Shown here: one piece after another, positions 1 through 8,503 of the stretch
How the letters are laid out: the number at the start of each line of letters is the position of its first letter
Numbering within the stretch: the first letter of the stretch is position 1
Assembly: GCF_004138295.1 (NCBI RefSeq)
Contig: NZ_SCFM01000062.1
Location: forward strand, 1-35,589
Direction: 5' to 3'
DNA: 35,589 nt
DNA from: Ectobacillus funiculus
GTDB lineage: Bacteria > Bacillota > Bacilli > Bacillales > Bacillaceae_G
Position numbers and translations under genes: made by a program
Notes under the pieces: generated by a model
Seen by the model: only the letters and a program-made list of their open reading frames with translations
What the model was told of the DNA's origin: nothing
The model's database searches: none

Positions 1-39
1 TTGGGGGTTTCCCCCTGTGAGAGTAGGACGTCGCTAGGC
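1..39 (+). rRNA. rrf: 5S rRNA, 3' end only
   Basis: The first ~39 bases match the conserved 3' end of Bacillus 5S rRNA: a G-run/C-run hairpin, then GAGAGTAGGACGTCGC and the closing AGGC. Only the tail lies in the window; the rest of the rRNA operon is upstream. A factor-independent terminator follows at once, so this is the end of the operon. Confidence 0.9.
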
Positions 40-50
40 GAAATTTAAAT

Positions 51-80
51 CCCTTCTGTACATGCAGGAGGGGTTTTTTG
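51..80 (+). terminator. rRNA operon terminator
   Basis: CCCTTCTG pairs with CAGGAGGG across a short loop and is followed by six T. It lies 12 nt after the 5S end and ends the upstream rrn operon. Confidence 0.85.
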
Positions 81-177
81 TATTTTTTCCGTTGAGAGTA
101 AATAAAGTAGAAATGGGCTTTTATTTGTGACATTTTTCACATGAAGATACCTCCAAGTATGGCATAATGAGAGAAAG

Positions 178-220
178 GAATGATTCTTAGCTTGTATTTG
201 TGCTGTAAGGAGAATGATTC
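178..220. promoter_or_regulatory. Duplicated GAATGATTC palindrome
   Basis: The 9-bp palindrome GAATGATTC occurs at 178-186 and again at 212-220. The flanks extend the symmetry (CTTAGC after the first, GCTGTAAG before the second), so the whole 43-bp block is an imperfect inverted repeat. It ends 33 bp before the TTG start of the nitronate monooxygenase-like gene, where an operator or leader hairpin would act. The binding protein is unknown; the core recalls half of an AT-rich Fur-family box, but that is only a resemblance. Confidence 0.4.
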
Positions 221-253
221 ATTTGACATTATCCATGAAATGAGGTATTTCTG

Positions 254-1216
254 TTGAAGTTTCCACAACTACAAATTGAGCATATGATTCCAAGGGTTCC
301 CATCTTACAGGGAGGGATGGGAGTAGGGATATCCTTGAGCGGGCTTTCAGCTGCTGTCGCGAATGCGGGGGGGATTGGCATTATTTCAGGTACAGGGATT
401 TCTATTAAGGAAATGAGGACCCATATTCGCAGGGTGAGAGTGCTAACCAAAGGAAGGGGATATGTTGGGGTAAATGTGTTGTTTGCAATGAAGGATTTTG
501 CTGAGAAAATGAAGGCTGCTATAGAAGAAAGGGTAGATTTCATTATTTCTGGAGCGGGTATTTCAAGAGATATGTATGCCTGGGGGGAAAATGCTGGAGT
601 GCCGGTCATCTCAATCGTTTCTTCTGCAAAGCTAGCCAAGATTTCTGAAAGGTTAGGGGCAGCTGCTGTTGTGGTAGAGGGATGTGAAGCAGGTGGCCAT
701 ATCGGAACAGATAGACCTTTATTTGATATTCTTCCAGAGGTAGTGAGGGCTGTGAAAATTCCTGTGATTGCAGCTGGCGGTATTTTAACGGGTGAGGATC
801 TCGCAAAAGCGCTTAAGGTTGGAGCTTCTGGCGTACAAATAGGCACCCGTTTTGTAGCTAGCGAGGAATGCGATGCTCCTTTAGCGTTTAAGCAGAAATA
901 TGTGGATGCACAAGAACGTGATATAATGATGGTGAAAACAACAGTTGGGTTATATGGAAGAGCCATTAAAAATCAATTTACAGAACTGATTAGCAGCGTA
1001 GATAAGGTTAAAATTGCTAAGTGTCATGATTGTCTGAAGAATTGTTCGTATCGATTCTGCACATTGGATTCCTTATTGAGATCAGTTGGCGGAGATGTTG
1101 AGAATGGATTGGTTTTTGCAGGGGCAAGGGTACAGGATATTAAAGATATTTTGCCGGTGCAGCAAATTATTAATAATATCATGGAAGAATACAAGAAGGC
1201 AGTCGGGTTTAGTTAG
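254..1216 (+). CDS. Nitronate monooxygenase / NPD-family FMN enzyme
   Basis: 320 aa TIM-barrel flavoprotein of the 2-nitropropane dioxygenase/FabK-like family, predicted to bind FMN and oxidise nitronates or a related substrate in the cytoplasm. Visible features: the N-terminal PILQGGMGVGIS loop (about 16-27), GGIGIISG (39-46), the EGCEAGGH segment with the family histidine at 149, AAGGI (173-177) and GVQIGTRF (193-200) at the phosphate-binding end. The start is TTG at 254, with a modest GAGGT ribosome-binding site. Near the C-terminus four cysteines are spaced C-x2-C-x3-C-x4-C (257, 260, 264, 269), suggesting a metal or Fe-S site not needed by the basic fold. It is a single-gene unit between the rrn terminator and its own terminator. 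Family assignment is firm; the substrate is not. Confidence 0.85.
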   Translation: MKFPQLQIEHMIPRVPILQGGMGVGISLSGLSAAVANAGGIGIISGTGISIKEMRTHIRRVRVLTKGRGYVGVNVLFAMKDFAEKMKAAIEERVDFIISGAGISRDMYAWGENAGVPVISIVSSAKLAKISERLGAAAVVVEGCEAGGHIGTDRPLFDILPEVVRAVKIPVIAAGGILTGEDLAKALKVGASGVQIGTRFVASEECDAPLAFKQKYVDAQERDIMMVKTTVGLYGRAIKNQFTELISSVDKVKIAKCHDCLKNCSYRFCTLDSLLRSVGGDVENGLVFAGARVQDIKDILPVQQIINNIMEEYKKAVGFS

Positions 1217-1302
1217 AGATTATACATATGAAAAGCTTGTTATGTCAGCCTATAGGCAAACATAATACGAAGTGGTTGAGAAAAGTCAAAATATCATGTT
1301 TG

Positions 1303-1337
1303 AGCGAGTAGTTTGATATGAAACTGCTCGCTTTTTT
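1303..1337 (+). terminator. Terminator of NPD-family gene
   Basis: GAGCGAGTAGTTT pairs with AAACTGCTCGC over a GATATG loop, followed by TTTTTT. Repeat copy R1 begins 6 bp after the T-tract. Confidence 0.8.
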
Positions 1338-1343
1338 ACTTTA

Positions 1344-1477
1344 CACTGTAAGAACGTATAAATTCCCAGCTAGAAGTTCATTCAGCGCGGTGGGGAATTT
1401 CAGGAATAAAGTATAAGTACAACTACGCTTCTGTCTTCGCCCAATGGCAGGGCTTGCCAATCGGCGAGTTTTCTTTA
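1344..1477 (+). repeat. Structured intergenic repeat, copy R1
   Basis: Full-length ~134-bp copy of the dispersed family. It starts CACTGTAAGAA and ends GGCGAGTTTTCTTTA. Arms AAATTCCC and GGGGAATTT pair, where most other copies have AAATTTCC with GGAAATTT. The 3' part folds as TCGCC...GGCGA with an inner GGCA...TGCC, followed by TTTTC, like a terminator. It sits between the NPD-family gene and the M20 hydrolase gene. Confidence 0.85.
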
Positions 1478-1600
1478 TCAAATGTATGCAAGATATTCTT
1501 ACAAATAAGCAGGATTCTTCCATCCCCTGTGTAATAGTTTGTTATGACATAAAGCAGTATTAGCTCATCTCATCTATAGATTGGGAAAGGAGTGTTCGTG

Positions 1601-2833
1601 ATGCAACGGCAAAAGATATTAATTAACGGTGAGAGGTTAAGAAATCAATTGGAGCTGTTTGCAAATTATGGACGTACAGAAAATAACGGGGTAACGAGAT
1701 TATCGTTGTCACAGGAAGATCGTGCCGTCAGGGATTACTTTTGCGATTGTTGTAAGGAACTAGGCATGTCTATTGCAGTAGATGATATGGGTTGTATTTA
1801 TGCAACGTTAGAGGGGATAGAGCAGCAGCCTCCAATTCTGCTCGGATCGCATTTGGATACGGTGAAAAAGGGCGGCCGCTTTGATGGAGTATTAGGGGTT
1901 GCGGCTGGTTTAGAGGTTGTAAGAACGTTAGTTGAGAACAATATAAAGCCTCGTGTTCCGATTACGATTGTTAATTTTACGAACGAGGAAGGTGCTAGAT
2001 TCGAGCCTTCTATGATGGCATCGGGCGTGCTTTCAGGAAAATTTGAAAAATCGGTAATGCTGAAAAAAACGGATACTGCCGGGATTACGTTTGAGGAAGC
2101 CCTGCAAGCCACTGGGTATGCAGGCGAAGCGAAAAACCGCTTGAAAGAGGCTACAGCCTTTTTAGAACTACATATTGAGCAAGGGCCAATTTTGGAGACA
2201 GAAAATATTACAATTGGAGTTGTTGAATGTGTAGTCGGAATGGTGTGCTATGAAATTGAGGTGACCGGTGAGTCTAATCATGCAGGGACAACACCGATGG
2301 GGATGAGAAAGGATGCCCTATTTGCTACGAATAATCTGATTTCGGAAATCTGTCAACGATTAGGGGCGATCGATGATGAGTTAGTGTACACAATTGGCAG
2401 GGTGAACGTGTTCCCGAATATCCATACGGTTATTCCGAATAAAGTTGTATTTACCTTAGAGGCACGGCATAAAAATCCGGATATGATCAGCTCTGTTGAA
2501 GAAGTGATACAAGGGTTGCCGCAATCCATAGCGAAGGCGGATTGCGAAGTGAAGGCTGTCAAGCTATGGGATCGGGATACGGTTTGGTTTGATAAGGATA
2601 CTTGCAATGCGCTTGAGCAATCAGCAGAGTCTTTAGGATATTCTCATAAAAGAATGGTGAGCGGAGCAGGACATGATGCCCAATTTATTGCAAGCCTTGT
2701 GCCGACTGCGATGCTATTTGTTCCAAGCGTAAATGGAAAAAGCCATTGTGAGGAAGAATTGACAGCGTGGGAGGATTGTGAAAAGGGAGTTAACGTATTG
2801 CTGGATACAGTTTTAGCATTGTTAGCTAATTAG
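1601..2833 (+). CDS. M20 amidase, hydantoinase/carbamoylase family
   Basis: 410 aa Zn-dependent amidohydrolase of the N-carbamoyl-L-amino-acid hydrolase / allantoate amidohydrolase group (peptidase M20). Metal and catalytic residues are visible: GSHLDTV (H84, D86), GGRFDG (D95), TNEEGARF with E129-E130, HIEQG (H191), the lid-domain AGTTPMG segment, SGAGHDAQ (355-361), and the C-terminal SVNGKSHCEEE with H382. These hydrolyse N-carbamoyl or ureido bonds in hydantoin, purine or pyrimidine catabolism; which substrate cannot be read from sequence. ATG 1601 was chosen over an upstream in-frame GTG (1592) because AAAGGAG ends 8 nt before it. No purine or hydantoin genes lie nearby, so it may be a lone salvage enzyme. 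Confidence 0.87.
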   Translation: MQRQKILINGERLRNQLELFANYGRTENNGVTRLSLSQEDRAVRDYFCDCCKELGMSIAVDDMGCIYATLEGIEQQPPILLGSHLDTVKKGGRFDGVLGVAAGLEVVRTLVENNIKPRVPITIVNFTNEEGARFEPSMMASGVLSGKFEKSVMLKKTDTAGITFEEALQATGYAGEAKNRLKEATAFLELHIEQGPILETENITIGVVECVVGMVCYEIEVTGESNHAGTTPMGMRKDALFATNNLISEICQRLGAIDDELVYTIGRVNVFPNIHTVIPNKVVFTLEARHKNPDMISSVEEVIQGLPQSIAKADCEVKAVKLWDRDTVWFDKDTCNALEQSAESLGYSHKRMVSGAGHDAQFIASLVPTAMLFVPSVNGKSHCEEELTAWEDCEKGVNVLLDTVLALLAN

Positions 2834-2862
2834 GATGCTTAGAATCTAAAGGTGAAGCATAA

Positions 2863-2897
2863 AGGCAGCTGTGTATGTTGTAATTGGCTGCCTTTTT
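2863..2897 (+). terminator. Terminator of M20 gene
   Basis: AGGCAGC (2863-2869) pairs with GCTGCCT (2887-2893), followed by TTTT. An apparent upstream TTG start for the next gene falls inside this hairpin, which argues against that start. Confidence 0.75.
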
Positions 2898-2928
2898 CCT
2901 GTTAATAGAAGAAAAGGGGCAGTTACAT

Positions 2929-3357
2929 ATGGTAAGGATTAAAGAGTTACTTACGAAGCAGCAGTGGCTAGAGGCTTTTCCTGTCATGAAACAGTTACGC
3001 ACACACTTAGACGAAACAAGCTATGTAGAACTCATTCAGCAAGCGGTTGAGAATGGGGGATATAAGCTATTTGCCCTATTTGAGAAGGATACAATTGTGG
3101 CAACGGTAGGTTTTATGCCGATGATTACGTTATATAACGGTAAATTCATTTGGGTGTGTGATTTAGTGACAGATGACGAGCATCGCAGCAAAGGCTATGG
3201 TCAACAGCTATTGTCTTATGTGGAAAACTGGTCAAAAGATAATGGTTATAATATTGTGTCGCTGTCATCAGGTTTGCAGAGATTGGATGCACATCGATTT
3301 TATGAGGAAAGGCTAGAATATGATAAGGTGAGCTATGTATTTTTAAAGAAGATTTAG
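2929..3357 (+). CDS. GNAT-family N-acetyltransferase
   Basis: 142 aa acetyl-CoA-dependent acetyltransferase. The GNAT core is visible: beta strand FIWVCDLVTDDEHRSKGYGQ (about 82-101), containing the acetyl-CoA pyrophosphate loop in the form R-x-K-G-Y-G, then LLSYVENWSKDNG and the C-terminal LDAHRFYEERLEYDKVSYVF strand typical of this superfamily. Start ATG 2929 has AAGGGG 9 nt upstream; the longer frame from 2884 begins inside a terminator. The acceptor substrate is unknown. It is preceded by a terminator and separated from the following esterase by about 80 bp, so the two may or may not share a transcript. Confidence 0.8.
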   Translation: MVRIKELLTKQQWLEAFPVMKQLRTHLDETSYVELIQQAVENGGYKLFALFEKDTIVATVGFMPMITLYNGKFIWVCDLVTDDEHRSKGYGQQLLSYVENWSKDNGYNIVSLSSGLQRLDAHRFYEERLEYDKVSYVFLKKI

Positions 3358-3436
3358 GTGCAAATCAAAAAACTAGAAATGAGAAAAGGTTCAGCGGATA
3401 ATCGAACCTAATGATCGTTCTGAAGGGATGGTTACA

Positions 3437-4210
3437 GTGGCACTAATTCAATGTCAGTTTTATTCAGATGTTTTAAATCTAAGTACATCTATGACGGTTA
3501 TATTGCCACAGCAAACGACAACACAAATCGGAATGCAGAATACACTAACAGGTGATAAGTATCAGACATTATATCTGCTGCATGGTTTGAGTGATGATGA
3601 TACGATTTGGACGAGGAGGACATCGATTGAAAGATACGTTGCACCTCTTGGATTAGCCGTTGTCATGCCGCAAGTACATCATAGCTTTTATACAGATATG
3701 AAATACGGTAATAAGTATTGGACTTTCTTAACGGAAGAGCTCCCATCCATTTCTAGATCATTTTTTCCTTTATCCGATGCAAGAGAGGATAATTTTGTTG
3801 CCGGGCTTTCAATGGGGGGGTATGGAGCATTTAAATGGGCGTTGAACCGTCCTGAGCAAATCAGTGCTGCTGCTAGTTTATCAGGAGCATTAGATATCGT
3901 AAGCCTCATCAATCAAGCTGATCAAGAGGGACTTTTTCATCTGATTTACGGAAACGAAGATGTAGCTGGAACAGAACATGATTTATTTTCAATGATAGAA
4001 AAAACTAATAGAAATGAACAAAAGCCCATTTTGTATCAATGCTGTGGTACGGAGGACTTTTTATATGAGGATAATATTCGTTTTAAGGATCTATGTGAAA
4101 AAACGGAATATAACTTAACGACAGATTTTGGTTCTGGTGATCATGAGTGGGATTATTGGGATAAAACTATACAGGATGTATTAGCGTGGCTTCCGTTAAA
4201 GGGGAAATAA
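3437..4210 (+). CDS. Alpha/beta-hydrolase esterase (EstA / esterase D type)
   Basis: 257 aa serine esterase of the tributyrin esterase / S-formylglutathione hydrolase-like group. The catalytic triad can be placed: nucleophile S125 in GLSMGG, D207 in [11 protein letters not shown] and H236 in [10 protein letters not shown]. The oxyanion region is [13 protein letters not shown] (46-58). The N-terminus [13 protein letters not shown]...TSMTVILPQ is typical of cytoplasmic EstA-like enzymes, and no signal peptide is present. GTG 3437 was preferred over ATG 3428 because AAGGG directly abuts the ATG but is 9 nt from the GTG. It should hydrolyse short-chain acyl esters. Confidence 0.82.
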   Translation: MALIQCQFYSDVLNLSTSMTVILPQQTTTQIGMQNTLTGDKYQTLYLLHGLSDDDTIWTRRTSIERYVAPLGLAVVMPQVHHSFYTDMKYGNKYWTFLTEELPSISRSFFPLSDAREDNFVAGLSMGGYGAFKWALNRPEQISAAASLSGALDIVSLINQADQEGLFHLIYGNEDVAGTEHDLFSMIEKTNRNEQKPILYQCCGTEDFLYEDNIRFKDLCEKTEYNLTTDFGSGDHEWDYWDKTIQDVLAWLPLKGK

Positions 4211-4327
4211 ACAGTAGCTAAAGACACAGTGAACAGTAGTCATATGTAACAGGAGCGTTGTAAATTAGGGCATTAAAGTGCTTGAGGATCCTGAAAGGCT
4301 AGCGTCGTTTGTGCACGGCTTTTTTCA

Positions 4328-4414
4328 CACTTTAAGAAACTTTAGGAATAAAGTATAAGGGCAACTAAGCCTCTATCTTCGCCTAACGGCTCGCTAATCG
4401 GCGAGTTTTCTTTA
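4328..4414 (+). repeat. Structured intergenic repeat, copy R2a (internal deletion)
   Basis: It begins CACTTTAAGAAA 2 bp after a T6 tract, then jumps from GAAA to the family's AACTTTAGGAATAAAGTATAAG, losing about 45 bp of the first hairpin. The 3' part (TTCGCCTAACGGCTCGCTAATCGGCGAGTT, read across 4379-4408) is intact. The outer pair ACTTTA/TAAAGT is kept even though the inner hairpin is missing. Confidence 0.75.
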
Positions 4415-4415
4415 T

Positions 4416-4512
4416 TTTAAGAAAGTATAAGTTTCTAGCTAGAAGTGAATTCGACGTATCAGGAAACTTTAGGAACAAAGTGTAGATGCAAATACGCCTT
4501 GCCTTCGTCAAT
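4416..4512 (+). repeat. Structured intergenic repeat, copy R2b (3' end degraded)
   Basis: It starts TTTAAGAAAGTATAAG directly after the 3' end of R2a. It retains the TTTCTAGCTAGAAG region, TTCGACGTA, AGGAACAAAGTGTAGATGCAA and ACGCCTTGCCTTCG, then diverges. R2a and R2b form a head-to-tail tandem, the only one in the window. Confidence 0.7.
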
Positions 4513-4692
4513 GTGAAAGGGAGAGTACTTCTTCTTTTTGCAAGGATGATGTACAATAGAACATGTTCTCGTGCTTCACATGATAACAAACAGATATGAT
4601 TGGGTATCCATAACGATAAAAATCATGTATTGTTAGATAAGATTATTCTTTATATATTTTTTGCATATATGATGCTTGAAAGGACTTTTTCT

Positions 4693-6267
4693 ATGACAAA
4701 TGAACAAAAACATGAACTGAATTCACGCAGAACCTTTGCGATTATTTCGCATCCGGATGCCGGGAAAACGACACTGACGGAGAAGTTGCTATTGCTTGGA
4801 GGAACAATTCGTTCAGCAGGGACGGTAAAAGCAAAAAAATCTGGAAAGTACGCAACCTCAGATTGGATGGAAATTGAGAAGCAAAGGGGAATTTCTGTTA
4901 CATCGAGTGTAATGCAATTTTTCTATCGCGATCATCACGTGAATATCGTTGATACACCGGGACACCAAGACTTTAGTGAAGATACGTATCGTACGTTAAC
5001 AGCGGTAGACAGCGCCGTAATGGTAATCGATGGAACGAAAGGGATCGAAGCACAGACGCTCAAGTTATTTAAAGTGTGCCGTATGCGAGGAATTCCGATT
5101 TTAACCTTTATTAATAAGCTCGACCGCGAAGGAAGAGAGCCGCTTGAGCTGCTGCAGGAAATTGAAGAGGTGCTTGGCATTGAATCGTATCCGGCGACAT
5201 GGCCGATTGGCATGGGGAAACGATTCCAAGGAACATACGACCGATTTGAAAAGAAAATTGAAGTATATCGTGGTAATGAGGAATCGGTATTTATTGATTT
5301 TGATGGTGAAAATGTTACAGAAGAGTTAACAAAATATATCGATCCTGCCGTAATCCCGTCCTTGATTGACGAACTGATGCTAATTGATGAAGCAGGGAAT
5401 GATTTCTCAATTGAAAAAGTGAAAAATGGGACATTAACGCCTGTATTTTTTGGAAGTGCCATCGCCAATTTTGGTGTGCAGTCGTTCTTTAACTCCTTTT
5501 TAAATTTAACATCTCCGCCGCAGTCGAGAATGTCTTCAAATGGTGAGATTCCCATTGATTATCCGCATTTTTCTGGATTTGTTTTCAAAATACAGGCGAA
5601 TATGAACCCGGCTCACCGCGACCGGATTGCATTCGTACGTGTCTGCTCTGGAAAATTCGAGCGCGGCATGACAGTTACCCTTCCTCGTACAGGCAGAAAA
5701 ATTAAATTAGGACAATCTCAGCAGTTTTTAGCCTCTGATCGGGAAACGGTAGAGGAAGCATACCCGGGTGATATTATCGGATTATATGATTCCGGTACGT
5801 ATCAAATTGGAGATACAATCATCGGAGGAGGAGCGATGTTTCAGTTTGAAGCATTGCCGAAGTTCCCACCAGAGCTGTTCCGGAAAGTAAGGGCAAAAAA
5901 TGCAATGAAGCATAAGCATTTTGATAAAGGGATGACACAGCTTGTCCAGGAGGGTGCAGTACAGCTTTACCGTACACCGTTCTTCGGAGACTACATTTTA
6001 GGAGCGGTCGGCGAACTGCAGTTTCAGGTATTCGAATACCGCATGAAGGCAGAGTATGGTGTGGATCTTGAATTCACATCGATGCAGCATAACAGTGCAA
6101 GGTGGATTTCAAAGGATGATGTGAAACAGATTAAAACGGATTCCCGTGCCATGCTTGTAGAGGATTTGGATGGCAATCCTGTTCTATTGTTTGAAAATGA
6201 TTTTGTGCTTCGGACGTTTACTGACAAATATCCTGATGTGAAGCTAAGCACAATTTTTGAAGGATAA
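4693..6267 (+). CDS. prfC: Peptide chain release factor 3 (RF3)
   Basis: 524 aa translational GTPase that recycles RF1/RF2 after termination. G1 motif HPDAGKTT (20-27), switch [10 protein letters not shown] and the NKLD G4 motif are present, with the RF3-specific [10 protein letters not shown] and KQRGISV segments and the domain II/III sequence ending KLSTIFEG. Length matches the family (about 525-530). ATG 4693 follows AAAGGA and gives the usual RF3 N-terminus [19 protein letters not shown]; the 31 extra upstream codons are not RF3-like. B. subtilis lacks RF3, so this marks a lineage that keeps it. It is monocistronic, between tandem repeats and a strong terminator. Confidence 0.95.
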   Translation: MTNEQKHELNSRRTFAIISHPDAGKTTLTEKLLLLGGTIRSAGTVKAKKSGKYATSDWMEIEKQRGISVTSSVMQFFYRDHHVNIVDTPGHQDFSEDTYRTLTAVDSAVMVIDGTKGIEAQTLKLFKVCRMRGIPILTFINKLDREGREPLELLQEIEEVLGIESYPATWPIGMGKRFQGTYDRFEKKIEVYRGNEESVFIDFDGENVTEELTKYIDPAVIPSLIDELMLIDEAGNDFSIEKVKNGTLTPVFFGSAIANFGVQSFFNSFLNLTSPPQSRMSSNGEIPIDYPHFSGFVFKIQANMNPAHRDRIAFVRVCSGKFERGMTVTLPRTGRKIKLGQSQQFLASDRETVEEAYPGDIIGLYDSGTYQIGDTIIGGGAMFQFEALPKFPPELFRKVRAKNAMKHKHFDKGMTQLVQEGAVQLYRTPFFGDYILGAVGELQFQVFEYRMKAEYGVDLEFTSMQHNSARWISKDDVKQIKTDSRAMLVEDLDGNPVLLFENDFVLRTFTDKYPDVKLSTIFEG

Positions 6268-6298
6268 TATAAGGAAATGCTTTAGAAAGTAATTGGGC

Positions 6299-6347
6299 AA
6301 GGCTTGTAGACAAAGGGGAGTTTCCCCTTATCTACAAGCCTTTTTTT
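6299..6347 (+). terminator. prfC terminator
   Basis: AAGGCTTGTAGA...GGGG pairs with CCCC...CTACAAGCCTT, a stem of about 18 bp, followed by seven T. Repeat copy R3 begins at the very next base. Confidence 0.9.
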
Positions 6348-6446
6348 ACTGTAGAAAAGTATAAATTTCAAGCTAGAAGTCGTTCGAGGTAGTCGGAAAT
6401 GATAAGTGTAATGTAACTACAACTACGCCTCTGTCCTCGCCCAAGA
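6348..6446 (+). repeat. Structured intergenic repeat, copy R3 (3' hairpin lost)
   Basis: ACTGTAGAAAAGTATAAAT abuts the last T of the prfC terminator. AAATTTC pairs with GAAAT further on, and CTACGCCTCTGTCCTCGCCC is recognisable, but the closing GGCGAG arm is missing. It lies between the convergent ends of prfC and the minus-strand oxidoreductase gene. Confidence 0.75.
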
Positions 6447-6476
6447 GCTCAGTCTTTTTGCCCTAAAATACAAGGG

Positions 6477-7502
6477 TTAGGCTTTTCTTCCTGTAACCTC
6501 AGCAATAATTTCGTAGGAGTGAAGACGCGCATTATGATCAAAGATTTGCGAGTTGATGATCATTTCATCTGCCTCAGTTCGATCTAAGAATCTTTGCAGC
6601 TTGTTTCTCACTGTCTCAGCGCTTCCGACGACTGAAGTCGCAAGCCGTTGCTGCAGGGCCGCTTTTTCATGTTCAGTGAGGAAGCTTTCCAAATTTTCTA
6701 CCGGTGGCGGCAGTTGACCAGGCTTGTTTCGCAGCAGATTTAAGAACATTTGCTGCATCGAGGTCGCTAGCAGCTGTGCTTCTTCATCTGTATCTGCCGC
6801 AACAACGTTTAGACCGACCATGGCGTATGGTTTGTCTAATGCGCTGGAAGGCCGGAAGTTGCGGCGGTATAAGTCAAGAGCCGGCAATGTATACTCTGGT
6901 GAGAAATGACTTGCGAAGGAAAACGGCAAACCGAGCTGCCCGGCTAGTTGTGCGCTAAATCCGCTTGAGCCTAGTAACCAGATAGGAATACTCAGACCTT
7001 CTCCTGGAATTGCCCGTACGTAGTTATCTCCAGAAAAGGCTTCTGGGTCAAAATAGGCGCGAAGCTCAGCTAGCTGTTCCGGAAAGTCTTCGCCGCCCAT
7101 TCTGTTTTCCTTGCGCAGAGCGCGGGCAGTTAGTTGATCGGTGCCAGGGGCGCGACCGAGACCAAGATCAATACGCCCTGGAAATAAAGATACTAATGTG
7201 CCAAATTGCTCTGCAATGACCAAAGGTGAATGATTTGGAAGCATAATTCCGCCAGACCCAACTCGGATCGTTGAAGTACCCGCTGCCACATGACCGATGA
7301 CAACAGATGTAGCAGAGCTGGCAATGCCGGGCATATTGTGATGTTCAGCAAGCCAATAGCGGTTATATCCCCATTTTTCAGCGTGGCGAGCAAGATCAAG
7401 CGTGTTTTGTAAAGAATCAGCCGCAGTTCCGCCGGCGATAATGGGTGAAAGATCCAGCACAGAAAATTGGATATCAGATAGTTGTTTTATATTCGCAGAC
7501 AT
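6477..7502 (-). CDS. LLM-class (luciferase-like) flavin-dependent oxidoreductase, copy 1
   Basis: 341 aa bacterial-luciferase-like monooxygenase, TIM barrel using reduced FMN. Hallmarks: FSVLDLSPI at the N-terminus, [37 protein letters not shown] and [16 protein letters not shown], then [18 protein letters not shown]. It belongs to the MsnO8/YhbW-like group. Start [10 protein letters not shown] (7502) was preferred over the longer frame because an AAGAAAG-like site sits ahead of it and the family homology begins here. It is transcribed alone, convergent with prfC. A paralogue at 12324-13355 shares the same blocks. The physiological substrate is unknown. Confidence 0.85.
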   Translation of the reverse strand: MSANIKQLSDIQFSVLDLSPIIAGGTAADSLQNTLDLARHAEKWGYNRYWLAEHHNMPGIASSATSVVIGHVAAGTSTIRVGSGGIMLPNHSPLVIAEQFGTLVSLFPGRIDLGLGRAPGTDQLTARALRKENRMGGEDFPEQLAELRAYFDPEAFSGDNYVRAIPGEGLSIPIWLLGSSGFSAQLAGQLGLPFSFASHFSPEYTLPALDLYRRNFRPSSALDKPYAMVGLNVVAADTDEEAQLLATSMQQMFLNLLRNKPGQLPPPVENLESFLTEHEKAALQQRLATSVVGSAETVRNKLQRFLDRTEADEMIINSQIFDHNARLHSYEIIAEVTGRKA

Positions 7503-7773
7503 ATATTCAGCTTCTTTCTTTTTGGAATGGTAGTGAGTTAAGATGGAACGTTCTATATAACTGTTCCCAAAAATTATTGTATCAATTGTTTGCATCGGCT
7601 CAAAATATAATGCTTTGATCTTGACTGAGTGTATTAGAGGGAGAACACAAGCAGGTAGAATCTTGTTTTAGAAGAATACGAGTACAAGAATTATGTCCCT
7701 CGTGTCGAAATGCAGGTAAATCGGATGGTAAAATATAAAGATACTATATGTTTTGAGGGGAGAAGTGAAGGGG

Positions 7774-8307
7774 TTGAAAGTTGGTTTAGTTCGCCATTTT
7801 AAAGTGGTAAGAGGATATCCCCACACATTGGTTACATCCGCAGAACTTATGAAATGGGTGGGAGAATACGATGCATCCGATGTTGTAGAAAATGAAATTG
7901 ATTTATGTAATATAGAATGGAAAAGGTGCTTTTCAAGCGATTTGCCCAGAGCAGAAAAAACAGCTAGAAAAGCGTTTCAGGGTTCAATTGTTTATTTGCC
8001 GGAATTAAGAGAAATCACACTTTCTCCATTTGTTCGCTGGAATATTAGAATTCCTCTTTTTGTCCATTTGCTGTGTATTCGGGGAGCCTGGCTGTTGAAT
8101 CATCGATCGCAGCAGGAGGGTAAACAAGCTGTTTTCAATAGAATCAATGCGGCCCTAGATCAAATCCTTTTGCATGATGAGGATGTACTTATTGTTGGTC
8201 ATGGTGGCATTATGATGTTTATGAGACAGGAGCTGCTAAGAAGAGGATTTGCTGGACCGAAATTTAGAAGAGCAGAGAATGGGAAGCTATATGTATTTGA
8301 AAAATGA
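7774..8307 (+). CDS. Histidine phosphatase family protein
   Basis: 177 aa member of the phosphoglycerate-mutase-like histidine phosphatase superfamily. The phosphohistidine motif is VRHFK with H8 (RHF replaces the common RHG). SSDLPRAEKTA carries the second conserved arginine and IVGHGGIMMFM the second catalytic histidine. Start is uncertain: TTG 7774 gives MKVGLVRHF, the usual N-terminus, while GTG 7765 and TTG 7753 are also in frame near AGGGGAG. Substrate unknown; loss of the RHG glycine argues against a glycolytic mutase. It probably stands alone before pbpC. Confidence 0.78.
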   Translation: MKVGLVRHFKVVRGYPHTLVTSAELMKWVGEYDASDVVENEIDLCNIEWKRCFSSDLPRAEKTARKAFQGSIVYLPELREITLSPFVRWNIRIPLFVHLLCIRGAWLLNHRSQQEGKQAVFNRINAALDQILLHDEDVLIVGHGGIMMFMRQELLRRGFAGPKFRRAENGKLYVFEK

Positions 8308-8450
8308 TAAAACAGCTTTCACGAGTTATCTTACATATATATCAGCTTCTTAATTCAATTGAAGGCTTGTTTTTGCTTTATAAAAATCCTTTTCTACAGA
8401 GGGACAAAATATTTTAGTCCGTTGCAGCCTATACAAATTCTTTGTAATAT

Positions 8451-8480
8451 TTGTATATATTTGGGTTGCTTTTGTATAAT
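8451..8480 (+). promoter_or_regulatory. Likely sigma-A promoter of pbpC
   Basis: TTGTAT (8451-8456), an 18-bp spacer and TATAAT (8475-8480) lie 24 bp before the ATG, with a strong AAGGGGGG ribosome-binding site in between. Confidence 0.6.
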
Positions 8481-8503
8481 GAAAAGATATATAAGGGGGG
8501 ACA

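Noticed and set aside
1341-1523. Minus-strand ORFs within repeats (also 4383-4589)
   Set aside because: They share peptide stretches only because they are antisense reads of the same repeat family; no starts or ribosome-binding sites support them.
2884-2928. Upstream TTG start for the GNAT gene
   Set aside because: It lies inside the terminator hairpin of the preceding gene and has no ribosome-binding site.
4600-4692. 31-residue N-terminal extension of RF3
   Set aside because: It is hydrophobic, unlike RF3, with no ribosome-binding site, and the family start coincides with ATG 4693.
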